From Cyclobacteriaceae bacterium (lineage in GTDB: Bacteria > Bacteroidota > Bacteroidia > Cytophagales > Cyclobacteriaceae): a DNA stretch of 64,000 nt. The number at the start of each line of letters is the position of its first letter. Position 1 is the first letter of the stretch. A program made the translations under genes and the position numbers. The notes beneath the pieces were generated by a model that was not told the origin of the DNA, did no database searches, and worked only from the letters and a program-made list of their open reading frames with translations. Positions 51,663-63,989 of the stretch are shown piece by piece. The stretch covers positions 196,501 to 260,500 of the forward strand of contig JAHBTY010000002.1 in the NCBI GenBank assembly GCA_019638355.1, given 5' to 3'.

Positions 51663-53756
51663 ATGAAAGCGCTTCTGTTTTGCCTGCTAACCGTTTCCTT
51701 TTCGGGATGGGCGGATACCTTCCAAACGTTTGAAGAAAATGGAAAAGTGGGTATCAAAAACCAGGATGGTAAAGTGGTACTTCCCGCTTCGTTCGAAGCA
51801 TTAGGTTGGTCAGATGGAAGTTTTTCGGTAGTTGGAAATGTAACCGGCTACCGGCAAAACAGCCAGTGGGGCATACTTAATCTAAAAAAAGAATTTATTA
51901 CCAAAGCTGAATTTGAAAGCCTGGTGTACAGCGGTGGCGAATATGTAATCGCAAAAAAAAAAATAAACCCCGCCCAACGCAAAACCGGATGTTTGAACCT
52001 GCGGGGTGAAACTCAGATTCCATTTATCTATGATGGCATTCAATTACACGGTTTGCGCGCCATCGTAATCAACTTATCGAATGGTCGCTATCAATACGGA
52101 CTGGCCGATTTGCAAAACAAAATCATAATTCCGGCTAACTATTCACGCATTACACCCTTGGGCACGTTACGCTATGCCGTACAAAATGAAAGCGGAAAGA
52201 TTGCTTTGTATGCCGAAGATGGTAAAGCCATTACACCCTTCGCCATTGATAGTGTAACTGTATTTCAAGGAGGCAAGGCCTATTTTTATTTGAATGGAAA
52301 CAAAGGGTTACTGGATCGAGATGGGAAAATAATGGCTGAAGCACTTTACCGCGATGTAAAAACCGAAAACGAACAGGTGCTGGTACTACCCCACAACCAA
52401 TGGCAAGTACTTAATACCGCTAACAAAGTGCAACGTCAATTTGAAGCTGAAACCATTATACCCACACCGGATGGTAAAAACATCTACACCTATTCCGGAT
52501 ATTACGGTTTAATGGATGAGGAGTGGAACATTACCCTGCCTGCGCACTACCAATACCTGGCGTACCATGGTCAAGATTTATACAAGGCTCGTAAAAACAA
52601 CAAATCGGGAATTATCACAAGCCAGGAACAACCAATAATTCCGCTTCGGTACGATTCAGTTGTTATTCATTATCCGTTTGTGCTTACCCTTACACATGCC
52701 GGGTGGGAACTTACCGATGTAAACCAATCGTTCAGGTCGTTTAAAAAGTATGAAGAGATTGGTAGCCTGCAGCACGGATTAATTCCTGCAAAAGCCTACC
52801 AATTTTGGGGTGCACTAAACATTACTGGCGATGAAACCATCCATTGCGTGTTCGATTCGTTAATCGAACTATCGGCCAACCATATTGTTGTAAAATTTAA
52901 AAACCAGTATGGTATAATTTCGCACCACGAAGATTGGATTGTACCCCCCCAGCCACATCCATTAAAACTGGTTAACGATTCATGTTATCTGCAACTGGAA
53001 CCAACCAATAAGTTCTTAAAATCATTTAATGGCTCTGTAATTTATTTTACCGATAACTCACTTCGTTTTGAAAGCAACTTGTTTACAGAGTATTTACCCG
53101 ATGGTACCCTAAAGCAAATCAACTATCGGGGTAGGCTGGTTGCACGTAAAGAACCACCCCAGGTGGATAAAGTAGAAGCGGTGTTTAGCGAATACGAAGG
53201 AATGCGCGGTGTGAAACGCGATGGCAAATACGGATTTATTGATGGTAAAGGCCGGCTTCGAATTGCAAACCGGTATGACAGTATTACGCATTTTAGCGAA
53301 GGCCTGGCCGCCATTAAACTTATCGGCAAATGGGGATTTATAAACATGCAAGACCAGATTATACTTAACCCCAACTACACGGCTGTAAACGAATTTAAAA
53401 ATGGATTATGTTTGGTTGCCCGTAATGGAAAGTGGGGAATAATTAACCAACAAGGCAAAACCATCATAAATCTGGAATACGACTCGATTAAACAAGAGCC
53501 TCCACATTTTTTACTCTACAAAAACGGGCTAAGCGGTTTGGCCGATCAGCACGGCAGAATACTGGTAGAGCCCCGCTTTACCCAATTAGAAATACTTGCC
53601 AATGGGAACCTTAAGGTTTCACAGGCCCAAAAGTGGGGCGTAATTTCCGCTGAGGGATTAAGCATTATTCCCATCACTTATGATGCCCTTCATTTTTTTC
53701 CTGAAAAACAACAGTACATAGGACTTCAGAAAGCCACCTGGAAAATATTAAAATAA
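51663..53756 (+). CDS. WG-repeat protein, exported
   Basis: The 697-residue protein has a signal peptide (ALLFCLLTVSFSGWADT) and many WG-type repeats, for example KYGFIDGKGRLRIANRYDSI and KWGIINQQGKTIINLEYDSI, each about 24-30 residues in the form G-x-(W/Y)-G-(L/I)-(I/L)-(D/N). They fold into a superhelical or propeller-like surface. The function is unknown; WG proteins are common in Bacteroidota as secreted or membrane-associated proteins. The middle of the protein has repeats that are more degenerate. It is monocistronic. Confidence 0.92.
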   Translation: MKALLFCLLTVSFSGWADTFQTFEENGKVGIKNQDGKVVLPASFEALGWSDGSFSVVGNVTGYRQNSQWGILNLKKEFITKAEFESLVYSGGEYVIAKKKINPAQRKTGCLNLRGETQIPFIYDGIQLHGLRAIVINLSNGRYQYGLADLQNKIIIPANYSRITPLGTLRYAVQNESGKIALYAEDGKAITPFAIDSVTVFQGGKAYFYLNGNKGLLDRDGKIMAEALYRDVKTENEQVLVLPHNQWQVLNTANKVQRQFEAETIIPTPDGKNIYTYSGYYGLMDEEWNITLPAHYQYLAYHGQDLYKARKNNKSGIITSQEQPIIPLRYDSVVIHYPFVLTLTHAGWELTDVNQSFRSFKKYEEIGSLQHGLIPAKAYQFWGALNITGDETIHCVFDSLIELSANHIVVKFKNQYGIISHHEDWIVPPQPHPLKLVNDSCYLQLEPTNKFLKSFNGSVIYFTDNSLRFESNLFTEYLPDGTLKQINYRGRLVARKEPPQVDKVEAVFSEYEGMRGVKRDGKYGFIDGKGRLRIANRYDSITHFSEGLAAIKLIGKWGFINMQDQIILNPNYTAVNEFKNGLCLVARNGKWGIINQQGKTIINLEYDSIKQEPPHFLLYKNGLSGLADQHGRILVEPRFTQLEILANGNLKVSQAQKWGVISAEGLSIIPITYDALHFFPEKQQYIGLQKATWKILK

Positions 53757-53881
53757 TTATTACGACTAACCTGCTAAAAGCAGGTGGAACCAAAACCAAA
53801 CCGTTTGCATTATAATTACGATATTTGAACCTGAATTACTTACAGCAGGAAACAAGGAAGGTTGATCTAACAAAGAAGTAT

Positions 53882-54079
53882 ATGAGGTTACTGATAATTT
53901 TAGGGCTTATTGGCTACGTATTCTATAAGTTTGGAAGTCTTTTTTTCAGGGCTGGCGCTGCCGCCCAACAACGCAGACAGCCCAATGAAACCATAAACGT
54001 GAATTCAACTGCGGGAAGGTCGCCAAAATCGGGCAAGATTAAAGGTGGCGAATACGTGGACTATGAAGAAGTGAAGTAG
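53882..54079 (+). CDS. DUF4834 small membrane protein
   Basis: From the ATG at 53882 the protein has 65 residues: a membrane helix (LLIILGLIGYVFYKFGSLFF), a Gln/Arg/Asn-rich linker and the C-terminal segment KIKGGEYVDYEEVK that I associate with DUF4834 of Bacteroidota. A longer frame from a TTG at 53825 adds 19 residues and is rejected because the shorter form starts at the helix. The gene ends 15 bp before dapF. Confidence 0.7.
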   Translation: MRLLIILGLIGYVFYKFGSLFFRAGAAAQQRRQPNETINVNSTAGRSPKSGKIKGGEYVDYEEVK

Positions 54080-54094
54080 CCGCTTGCTAAACGT

Positions 54095-54868
54095 GTGAAA
54101 ATTCCATTTACAAAATATCAGGCCACTGGCAACGATTTTGTTTTGATCGATAATCGAAACAATCAATACACGTTTACCCGCGAACAAATTGAAAAAATCT
54201 GCGATCGAAGATTTGGGGTAGGTGCAGATGGCCTCATGCTGATAGAACTCCATCCAAGCCTTGATTTTAACCTGGTTTATTATAATAACGATGGCTCACA
54301 AAGCTTATGCGGTAATGGTAGTCGTGCTGCCGTTGCCATGGCCGCCTCGCTCGGTTTACTTAAAACCAAAGCAATTTTTAATGCATACGATGGTGCACAT
54401 GAAGCGGAGTTATTGAATACCGGAATAGTTCGCCTTAAAATGAACCCGGTAAAATCCGTAACCAAAACAGGCAGCGATTTTTTTATTAATACCGGCTCAC
54501 CGCATCATTTACAGTTTGTACCCGATGCTGACAAGATAAACGTGGTTGAAGCCGGAAGAAAAATCCGCTACAGCGAAACATACAAACCAAATGGTACAAA
54601 TGTAAATTTCATACAGCTATTGAATAACAACACCATTTTTGTGCGCACCTACGAGCGTGGAGTAGAAGATGAAACATATTCGTGCGGAACGGGTGTAACG
54701 GCCGCTGCATTGGCTGCATCATTTCATGGTTATACATCGCCCGTTCACGTAAAAGTAAAAGGTGGCGAACTGGATGTAGCCTTCCAAACCAGACAGGCAG
54801 GCACTTTTGATGAGATTTACCTGATTGGCCCTGCCAAAATGGTGTTTGAAGGTACTCTGGAACTATAA
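54095..54868 (+). CDS. dapF: Diaminopimelate epimerase
   Basis: The 257-residue enzyme starts at GTG with KIPFTKYQATGNDFVLID. The two catalytic cysteines are seen in LCGNGSRAA (about residue 72) and SCGTGVTAAA (about 196). DapF converts LL- to meso-diaminopimelate for lysine and peptidoglycan synthesis. It follows the DUF4834 gene by 15 bp. The position just upstream of secA is not functionally telling. Confidence 0.97.
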   Translation: MKIPFTKYQATGNDFVLIDNRNNQYTFTREQIEKICDRRFGVGADGLMLIELHPSLDFNLVYYNNDGSQSLCGNGSRAAVAMAASLGLLKTKAIFNAYDGAHEAELLNTGIVRLKMNPVKSVTKTGSDFFINTGSPHHLQFVPDADKINVVEAGRKIRYSETYKPNGTNVNFIQLLNNNTIFVRTYERGVEDETYSCGTGVTAAALAASFHGYTSPVHVKVKGGELDVAFQTRQAGTFDEIYLIGPAKMVFEGTLEL

Positions 54869-54967
54869 TTGCACCCCGAAATCAATTAAATTTACGGCCC
54901 ATTTGGCCGGTTGCTTTTTGTTTTTATCACGCCAAAAAGCGGCTGCCCTCATGACAAACAGCTACAC

Positions 54968-58318
<3,351 letters not shown>

Positions 58319-58365
58319 TCACCTTGTTGGTCGATTTTTTAGAACATGTATCCCAACTTTTAATG

Positions 58366-58373
58366 TATGTTTG
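58366..58373 (+). promoter_or_regulatory. -7 promoter element of the SPOR-like lipoprotein gene
   Basis: TATGTTTG is a perfect TAnnTTTG and ends 33 bases before the ATG at 58407. It lies inside the longer open frame from 58302, which excludes that start. The -33 element is not clear. Confidence 0.5.
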
Positions 58374-58406
58374 TTGCGGAGTATTCGGTATTTTAGTTTT
58401 AATAAC

Positions 58407-58910
58407 ATGCAAACAACGGCCAGATTTTTAAGTTTTGTTTTGGTTGTAACCCTGGTTGCAGGTTGTGCCACTCAAAAACCTACCGACAAACCGTATTACG
58501 AAAACCTTTCCGTGCATCGGCCTCAGGTGGAAGTAATAGGCGAAACCACGGTGAAAGATACCATAATCCCAAACACCAATACAAAAGTTATTATGCCGGC
58601 CTTTCATGTAAATGAAAAAGTAGATGCGGTGCTGGATTCCATTAGCCGCTATAACCAGGTGCGTAAATTTGTAGATGGCTATACCATTCAAATCTATTCC
58701 GGGCAAAACCGGGAAGAAGCCATGGAAGCTAAAAAGAAAATGACCGGAGAACTATCGCAATACACAGCCAACCTGCAATACCAACAACCAAAATTCCGCG
58801 TAACCGTTGGCAAATATTTTTCCAAACTGGAAGCCCACACCGACTTGGTTAAGCTTAGAAAAAATTTTTCGGCAGCTATTCTGGTGCCTGAAAAAATTCC
58901 GGTACGATAA
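58407..58910 (+). CDS. SPOR-domain-like lipoprotein
   Basis: From the ATG at 58407 the protein has 167 residues with a lipobox (TLVAGC, Cys20) and a C-terminal SPOR-like domain (FVDGYTIQIYSGQNREEAME, then FRVTVGKYFSKLEAH). SPOR domains bind denuded peptidoglycan at division or turnover sites. The middle part is a linker with Pro and Val. It is on the same strand after secA and before galT, but each seems to have its own promoter. Confidence 0.85.
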   Translation: MQTTARFLSFVLVVTLVAGCATQKPTDKPYYENLSVHRPQVEVIGETTVKDTIIPNTNTKVIMPAFHVNEKVDAVLDSISRYNQVRKFVDGYTIQIYSGQNREEAMEAKKKMTGELSQYTANLQYQQPKFRVTVGKYFSKLEAHTDLVKLRKNFSAAILVPEKIPVR

Positions 58911-58972
58911 CACCATCCCTCTATCAGAAATCCAAAAGCGCACACGTATCTTAGTTGCTTTATATCCTAATT

Positions 58973-60007
58973 ATGAACAACGAAGGTAAGTGGGAAAAAC
59001 GGTGGCACCCTTTGCGGGAAGAATGGGTTGTCTATTCAGCACACCGTAACAACAGGCCGTGGCAAGGTGCCGGAAAGGCAACACCCAAACCCGCACCCGA
59101 TTTTGATGCTACCTGCTATCTGTGCCCAGGTAATAAGCGGATACACGGTAGTGTCAATCCGGATTACAAAGATGTTTTCATTTTTGAAAACGATCATCCG
59201 GTGGTGGGTATGACTGCCCCCAAAGTTACTTCAGGCGATTCATTGTATAAAAAAGATCGTGCTACCGGATTAGCAAAAGTGGTTTGTTACGATCCTCGTC
59301 ACAATATTACGCTTTCGCAGATGAAGTTACCGGAAGTGGAGAAAGTGTTTGAAGCCTTTCAACAAGAAATGATTGCCTTCAAAGAAAATCCAACCATTCA
59401 TTCGGTTTTAATTTTTGAAAACAAAGGTGAAGTAGTAGGTGTAAGTAATCCACATCCGCATTGCCAGATTTATGCGGTTGACTTTGAATTAAAACTCGTC
59501 AGTCAGCAGATACGCGTTGCCGAAACATACAGGCGCACAAATCATAAAAATATTTTTGAAGACATTATTGCCCACGAACAGCTGGATAAAAGCCGGATTA
59601 TTGCCGAAAATGATTTTGCCATTGCCTTCATTCCTTACTTTGCACGCTATGCTTATGAAGTCATGATTTTTCCAAAAGGAAATCACCAAACACTTATTTC
59701 GTTAAACGAAAAAGAACTTGCCGGTTTTACCAAAGCATTTCACGAAACCGTTCGCAAACTCGACATGAATTTTGAAATGGATTTTCCTTACGTGATGGCG
59801 ATGATGCAAGCCCCGATTGATGGTGGCTCATATCCAGAGTTTAGAATGCATTGCTGGTTGCAACCACCCTATCGCCAACCAGGATTAATAAAATACTTAG
59901 CCGGGCCCGAGATTGGTGCCGGAAACTTTATGGCCGATACCATGCCCGAAGAGAAAGCTGCCGAACTTCAGAAAATAAAAGTGACCGAGTATTTATGGGA
60001 ACGTTAA
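58973..60007 (+). CDS. galT: Galactose-1-phosphate uridylyltransferase (GalT-like)
   Basis: The 344-residue enzyme has the zinc-binding pair CYLCPG (about residue 48), RHNITL, and the active-site NPHPHCQIYA (about 161) whose central His is uridylylated. It exchanges UMP between UDP-glucose and galactose-1-phosphate. The ATG at 58973 is preferred to a TTG six codons earlier. The stop is 9 bp before the kinase gene, so galT and the kinase form an operon. No galE or galM is adjacent. Confidence 0.95.
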   Translation: MNNEGKWEKRWHPLREEWVVYSAHRNNRPWQGAGKATPKPAPDFDATCYLCPGNKRIHGSVNPDYKDVFIFENDHPVVGMTAPKVTSGDSLYKKDRATGLAKVVCYDPRHNITLSQMKLPEVEKVFEAFQQEMIAFKENPTIHSVLIFENKGEVVGVSNPHPHCQIYAVDFELKLVSQQIRVAETYRRTNHKNIFEDIIAHEQLDKSRIIAENDFAIAFIPYFARYAYEVMIFPKGNHQTLISLNEKELAGFTKAFHETVRKLDMNFEMDFPYVMAMMQAPIDGGSYPEFRMHCWLQPPYRQPGLIKYLAGPEIGAGNFMADTMPEEKAAELQKIKVTEYLWER

Positions 60008-60016
60008 TGTCAAAGC

Positions 60017-61303
60017 ATGTTTATTGAGACTTCCGCACCCGGTCGTTTAGATGTAATGGGTGGCATTGCCGATTATTCCGGCTCGCTTGTTTTACAAATG
60101 CCTATTACACAACGCACAACTGTAAAGCTGCATCTTCGTACCGATTATCGTTGTGATCTGAAAAGTTTTATCGGCACCAGCCAACCGTGGGAACTTAAAC
60201 TTGATTACCGCGACCTACTACAGAACAATCAGGTAGACTATACCTTCGCTAACTCATACCTTGCCCAGCGCAAACAAACCTGGGCTGGTTACATTTTAGG
60301 TTGTGCGTTGGTACTGCAAAAAGAAAAAGGAATTGCCTTTAGCGGAGCCACTATCGAAGTTCATTCTGAAGTTCCGCTAGGCAAGGGAGTTTCATCATCA
60401 GCATCGGTTGAAGTAGCTACCATGCGTGCACTCGCACAAGCGTTTCAACTTAACTTAACACCAACTGAGTTACCTACACTCGCACAAAAAGTAGAAAACC
60501 TTGTAGTAGGCGCACCGTGTGGATTGATGGATCAGCTTGCATGCCATTTAGGCGAACCGACTCATTTACTCCCCATTGTTTGTCAACCTGATCTGATTGA
60601 ACCGTTGTTGCCCATCCCGGAAGGAATTTATTTTATAGGAATTGATAGTGGAGTAAAGCATTCCGTAAGCGGCCATCAATATGGAAATGTTCGCAGTGCA
60701 GCGTTTATGGGTTACTCAATAATTGCCGCGCATTTGGGGACAACACAAAAAGATCTTGAACATGCCTTGCAAACAGGTAAGCGAAATCATTTACCCTACC
60801 GGGGATATTTGTGCAATATCTCAACTAATGAGTTCGAGTCCCGATTCAAAAGTATTTTACCAGAACAACTTTCCGGTAAAGCATTTTTAGAAAAATATAT
60901 CTCCATCGATCCTGTAACGAAAATTAATCCCGATACCGTTTATCATGTTCGGGTATGTACAGAGCATCCGGTGTATGAAAACAATCGGGTAAGTCAGTTC
61001 AGATCATTACTAAATGCCTACGCGCAGCAACAAACAAGCGAGAAAACTAAAACGTTAACTGCGCTAGGTAACCTGATGTATGCAGCCCATGAAAGTTATT
61101 CGCGCTGTGGATTAGGCTCTGATCGCACCGATGAAATTGTAGCACTCGCAAAAAATGCTGCCGGAATTTATGGCGCCAAGATTACAGGCGGTGGCCAGGG
61201 CGGTACAGTTTGTTTGCTGACAGATACAGCCGGCAAACAAACTGCTAAGGCTTTGCATCAACAACTGATTGAAAAATACAATCAGTCTTTGGTTTGGTTT
61301 TAA
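60017..61303 (+). CDS. GHMP sugar-1-kinase (galactokinase / L-arabinokinase-like)
   Basis: The 428-residue GHMP kinase begins with APGRLDVMGGIADYSGSLVL, where the usual GalK has GRVNLIGEHTDY. Further motifs are the ATP loop PLGKGVSSSASVE (about 120) and KITGGGQGGTVCLL (about 388-401). The first motif resembles the kinase part of plant L-arabinokinase as I remember it. Being co-transcribed with galT, galactokinase activity is the natural guess, but the sequence is not typical and the substrate may be L-arabinose, galacturonate or galactose. It ends the plus-strand run before a hairpin-rich gap. Confidence 0.8.
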   Translation: MFIETSAPGRLDVMGGIADYSGSLVLQMPITQRTTVKLHLRTDYRCDLKSFIGTSQPWELKLDYRDLLQNNQVDYTFANSYLAQRKQTWAGYILGCALVLQKEKGIAFSGATIEVHSEVPLGKGVSSSASVEVATMRALAQAFQLNLTPTELPTLAQKVENLVVGAPCGLMDQLACHLGEPTHLLPIVCQPDLIEPLLPIPEGIYFIGIDSGVKHSVSGHQYGNVRSAAFMGYSIIAAHLGTTQKDLEHALQTGKRNHLPYRGYLCNISTNEFESRFKSILPEQLSGKAFLEKYISIDPVTKINPDTVYHVRVCTEHPVYENNRVSQFRSLLNAYAQQQTSEKTKTLTALGNLMYAAHESYSRCGLGSDRTDEIVALAKNAAGIYGAKITGGGQGGTVCLLTDTAGKQTAKALHQQLIEKYNQSLVWF

Positions 61304-61562
61304 GGTGCCGCAAACTTGATGTGCCATTTGGAATATCAAAAAACTAATTCCAGAGCAACTTATTATTTCTTGATCACCATGCTGAACGGGTTTGTGCTAC
61401 TATGCGCCAAAACATGTAATGCTTTTCACATTTATTCCGTATGTGGCGCAAAATTTAATTAACCACAACCTTCGGTCGGGCTACCATAAGCCCGCCCCTC
61501 TGGGGCTTTGGCTTAATTTGTAAGCTCCGGGCCATTGTTGCAAACACATGGTTGGCGAGCGT
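61304..61562. other. Intergenic gap with nested hairpins
   Basis: The 259-bp gap has no gene. CGGGCT (61477-61482) pairs with AGCCCG (61489-61494), and GCCCC (61494-61498) pairs with GGGGC (61502-61506); the two stems are adjacent and may be mutually exclusive. GGCTT, TTTG and a GTTGGCGAGCG sequence next to the end of the minus-strand gene are also present. It may terminate the kinase transcript; the T-tract is weak. Confidence 0.45.
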
Positions 61563-62042
61563 TTATTTTACACTTAATGTTTTTAGTAACTCAAATAATA
61601 TCTTCCTTTCGTTCACATAGCTTTTCTCGGGTTGGTTCAAAGCTGTAAAGTAAACTAAAGTCGTGTTTCCTAAGTCCAAGTTCTCCTCTCTGAATTTGTA
61701 GTCGATTACTCTGAATTGTCTGTCATTAACTTTTTCATCCCTGACACTTATAATTTGGTATTGATCAAATCTTTTTGGGATATAGTCCACAAGAGTCTGA
61801 GTCAATTGGTCAATTGTCTGTTTGTCGGTGTTCTTAATCACCCTTATTGTAATGTTTTTACAAAACGGAATCTCCTTCGCACACTTGAATTTAAATACGT
61901 AAGTGTCGTCCGAAATCTTTTGATATTCCCAGTTTCTATCGACCGTGAATTCAATGTTGTGTTTATCCAAAGTGTATTTTTTCTTCTCTGTCCCCTGAAA
62001 CAAAAGAGTGGTTGTCAAAAGGACAATTTTAAATTTTATCAT
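61563..62042 (-). CDS. Secreted protein of unknown function
   Basis: The 159-residue protein has a short signal peptide (FKIVLLTTTLLFQGT) and a soluble alpha/beta domain with two Cys close together (FKFKCAKEIPFCKNI), strands such as RVIKNTDKQTIDQLTQTL, and a C-terminal helix (LLKTLSV). I do not recognise it. Codon use is richer in A and T than in the flanking genes. It sits alone between a hairpin-rich gap and the cytochrome gene, 33 bp downstream of that gene's stop on the same strand. A TTTATTTG-like promoter lies at 62058-62065. Confidence 0.65.
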   Translation of the reverse strand: MIKFKIVLLTTTLLFQGTEKKKYTLDKHNIEFTVDRNWEYQKISDDTYVFKFKCAKEIPFCKNITIRVIKNTDKQTIDQLTQTLVDYIPKRFDQYQIISVRDEKVNDRQFRVIDYKFREENLDLGNTTLVYFTALNQPEKSYVNERKILFELLKTLSVK

Positions 62043-62075
62043 GCCTCAGTCAGTTTTCAAATAAATGCACACCAA

Positions 62076-63989
62076 CTAAGGCGTGGGCACCCGCAACGAA
62101 TTAATCCACTTCGCAATTTTCAGGGCTTCATCTTTCGGTACTTGTGGCATGGGCGCCATAGGTGTTTCATGCTCTGGCCAATTCTTCGGCTCCGGATTGT
62201 AAATCAATTGCACGATTCGATCATCTGTGTATTTACGTTTGGCTATATCCGCAAAGGATGGCCCTACTTGCCGCTTGTTGGTATTGTGGCAAGCCGTACA
62301 TGTATTCTTCACCAGCAAGGGTTCTATTTCAGCATAGGTTAACGACTTGCTGGTTGTGGTTTTGGTTACTGGTTTAGCAACCGGTTTAGTTGTAGTGGGT
62401 GTACGTTTTGTACTCAACTGAGTTGCAGGCAACTTCTCACCATCGGGAATATTATTTAACGTGTAGTAGGCTGCATGATGCAATACCGGCAATCCATCTT
62501 TCGAACGAATGCCCGGCACCAACAATTCGTGCAAATAATATTGACGAAGGTTATCCACCACTACTCTTACTTTCAAACCATCATCTGAAACTTTAACGCC
62601 TTTGATTGATAGTTTCTCTTCATTGATAGTCGGGCTTCCATAAACCGGATGATATTTATAGATATAACTTCTACCAAAGTATGAATCTAAATTTTCGGCC
62701 GTGGTTTTATCTACCGGGTAAGTAAACTCAATCTCAAAACCATCGGGCATAGCCTTAACCGTTTTCATTTCCATCGGCACTTTGCCTGTCCACACCAAAC
62801 GCTGCAAGCCAGCAGTACTTGTACCAGCCGAACCCCAACCGCGGTTAGTAAGTCCTGCATACAACGAACCATCGTGTCCCCAGTTCATGCGCAACACCCC
62901 CGATTGAAACCCAGACTTGAACTCAAATGCCACGCCCTGAAATTCACCTTTCACTTTTTCCATCACTACGCGCATAATTTTACTCTGGCCTTGATCGCCC
63001 ACAAAAATTTGTCCGGCAAACGGACCAAACTTACCGTTGGTTTCGTCTTTTATAATTTCTGCATTTGAAATACCCAACACACCATGTGGCAACCACACAG
63101 CCGGTAAACGGGTAGCCGGAAAATCATTTTTAAGATTATACAACAGGTCTGGATTTTTTTCATCGGCTATGTTTTCAGGTTTGATATAAGCACCTTCCTT
63201 CTTGATCTGCCGTGCATCAACTTTCGCATATAATTGCTCGGTAGAAATTTTTACAGGCGAGTTTGCACGATCGGTCCAGCGTAAGCCTGCCGGATGACCG
63301 GTAAAACTTCCTTTCGTTACGTGAAAGATTCCACCTGAACCTTGCCAATCGCCCTGATTATCATCGTAAAAAAATTCGCCATCAATCATTCCCAAACCAC
63401 AAGGCGAGCGCATACCGGTTGCCCACGGTTCCATTGTACCATCAGGAGAAATTCTCATCGTCCAGCCGCGCCACGGAACTCTACTTTCACCACGCCACCA
63501 TTCTTCATCGCCAAAGGCAACATTACCCGTTACAAAGAAACTTCCATCGGGTGCAACCTTCGGCCCGAATGAATATTCATGATAATGTCCGGACAAGGGC
63601 CAGGCATAAACGGTTTCATATACATCGGCACGATCATCGCCATTGGTGTCTTTTAGTTTTGTTAGCTCACCGCGTTGGGCAGTATAAAGTGCGCCTTCGT
63701 GCCACGCCAGCCCCAATGCTTCGTGCAAACCCGAAGCAAACAGTGTATAGCGAGGTTGACCCTTTTCCATACTTGCATTTTCAATCAACCACACATCGCC
63801 CCTGCGTGTGCATACGGCTATGCGCCCATCGGGCAACGTAGCTACACCGCCTACTTCCAGCAACATGCCTTCCGGTGCGGGCAAAGTCATAATGCGGTAA
63901 TAGTCTTCTTCTTTGGGAGTTTTAGAAGTTTGAGCAAAGAGTGGTTGCATCAACCACACGCTTATTATTGTAATGAATATTTTCTTCAT
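62076..63989 (-). CDS. Beta-propeller dehydrogenase-like protein with C-terminal cytochrome c
   Basis: The 637-residue protein has a signal peptide (FITIISVWLMQPLFAQ), a long propeller-like region related to the glucose/sorbosone dehydrogenase or NHL folds (VGGVATLPDGRIAVCTRRGD, WHEGALYTAQRGELT) and, after a Thr/Lys/Pro-rich linker, a class I cytochrome c domain with the haem motif CTACH (about residue 563). It should oxidise a sugar-like substrate in the periplasm and pass electrons to its own haem. The substrate is unknown. It ends 33 bp before the small secreted protein gene and starts 11 bases from the right edge. Confidence 0.88.
   Translation of the reverse strand: MKKIFITIISVWLMQPLFAQTSKTPKEEDYYRIMTLPAPEGMLLEVGGVATLPDGRIAVCTRRGDVWLIENASMEKGQPRYTLFASGLHEALGLAWHEGALYTAQRGELTKLKDTNGDDRADVYETVYAWPLSGHYHEYSFGPKVAPDGSFFVTGNVAFGDEEWWRGESRVPWRGWTMRISPDGTMEPWATGMRSPCGLGMIDGEFFYDDNQGDWQGSGGIFHVTKGSFTGHPAGLRWTDRANSPVKISTEQLYAKVDARQIKKEGAYIKPENIADEKNPDLLYNLKNDFPATRLPAVWLPHGVLGISNAEIIKDETNGKFGPFAGQIFVGDQGQSKIMRVVMEKVKGEFQGVAFEFKSGFQSGVLRMNWGHDGSLYAGLTNRGWGSAGTSTAGLQRLVWTGKVPMEMKTVKAMPDGFEIEFTYPVDKTTAENLDSYFGRSYIYKYHPVYGSPTINEEKLSIKGVKVSDDGLKVRVVVDNLRQYYLHELLVPGIRSKDGLPVLHHAAYYTLNNIPDGEKLPATQLSTKRTPTTTKPVAKPVTKTTTSKSLTYAEIEPLLVKNTCTACHNTNKRQVGPSFADIAKRKYTDDRIVQLIYNPEPKNWPEHETPMAPMPQVPKDEALKIAKWINSLRVPTP

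Noticed and set aside
53820-53827. -7-like GATATTTG before the DUF4834 gene
   Set aside because: One mismatch at the first position, and the nearest TTTG is only 12 bases upstream, too close for a -33 element.
54911-54967. Upstream in-frame ATG for secA
   Set aside because: SecA proteins begin close to the MLKLLAKIFG-like segment; the extra residues resemble nothing in the family.
61716-62342. Open frame of 208 codons on the plus strand
   Set aside because: It runs antisense through the secreted-protein gene and the end of the propeller-cytochrome gene, has no signal, domain or sensible codon use, and both minus-strand genes are well supported.
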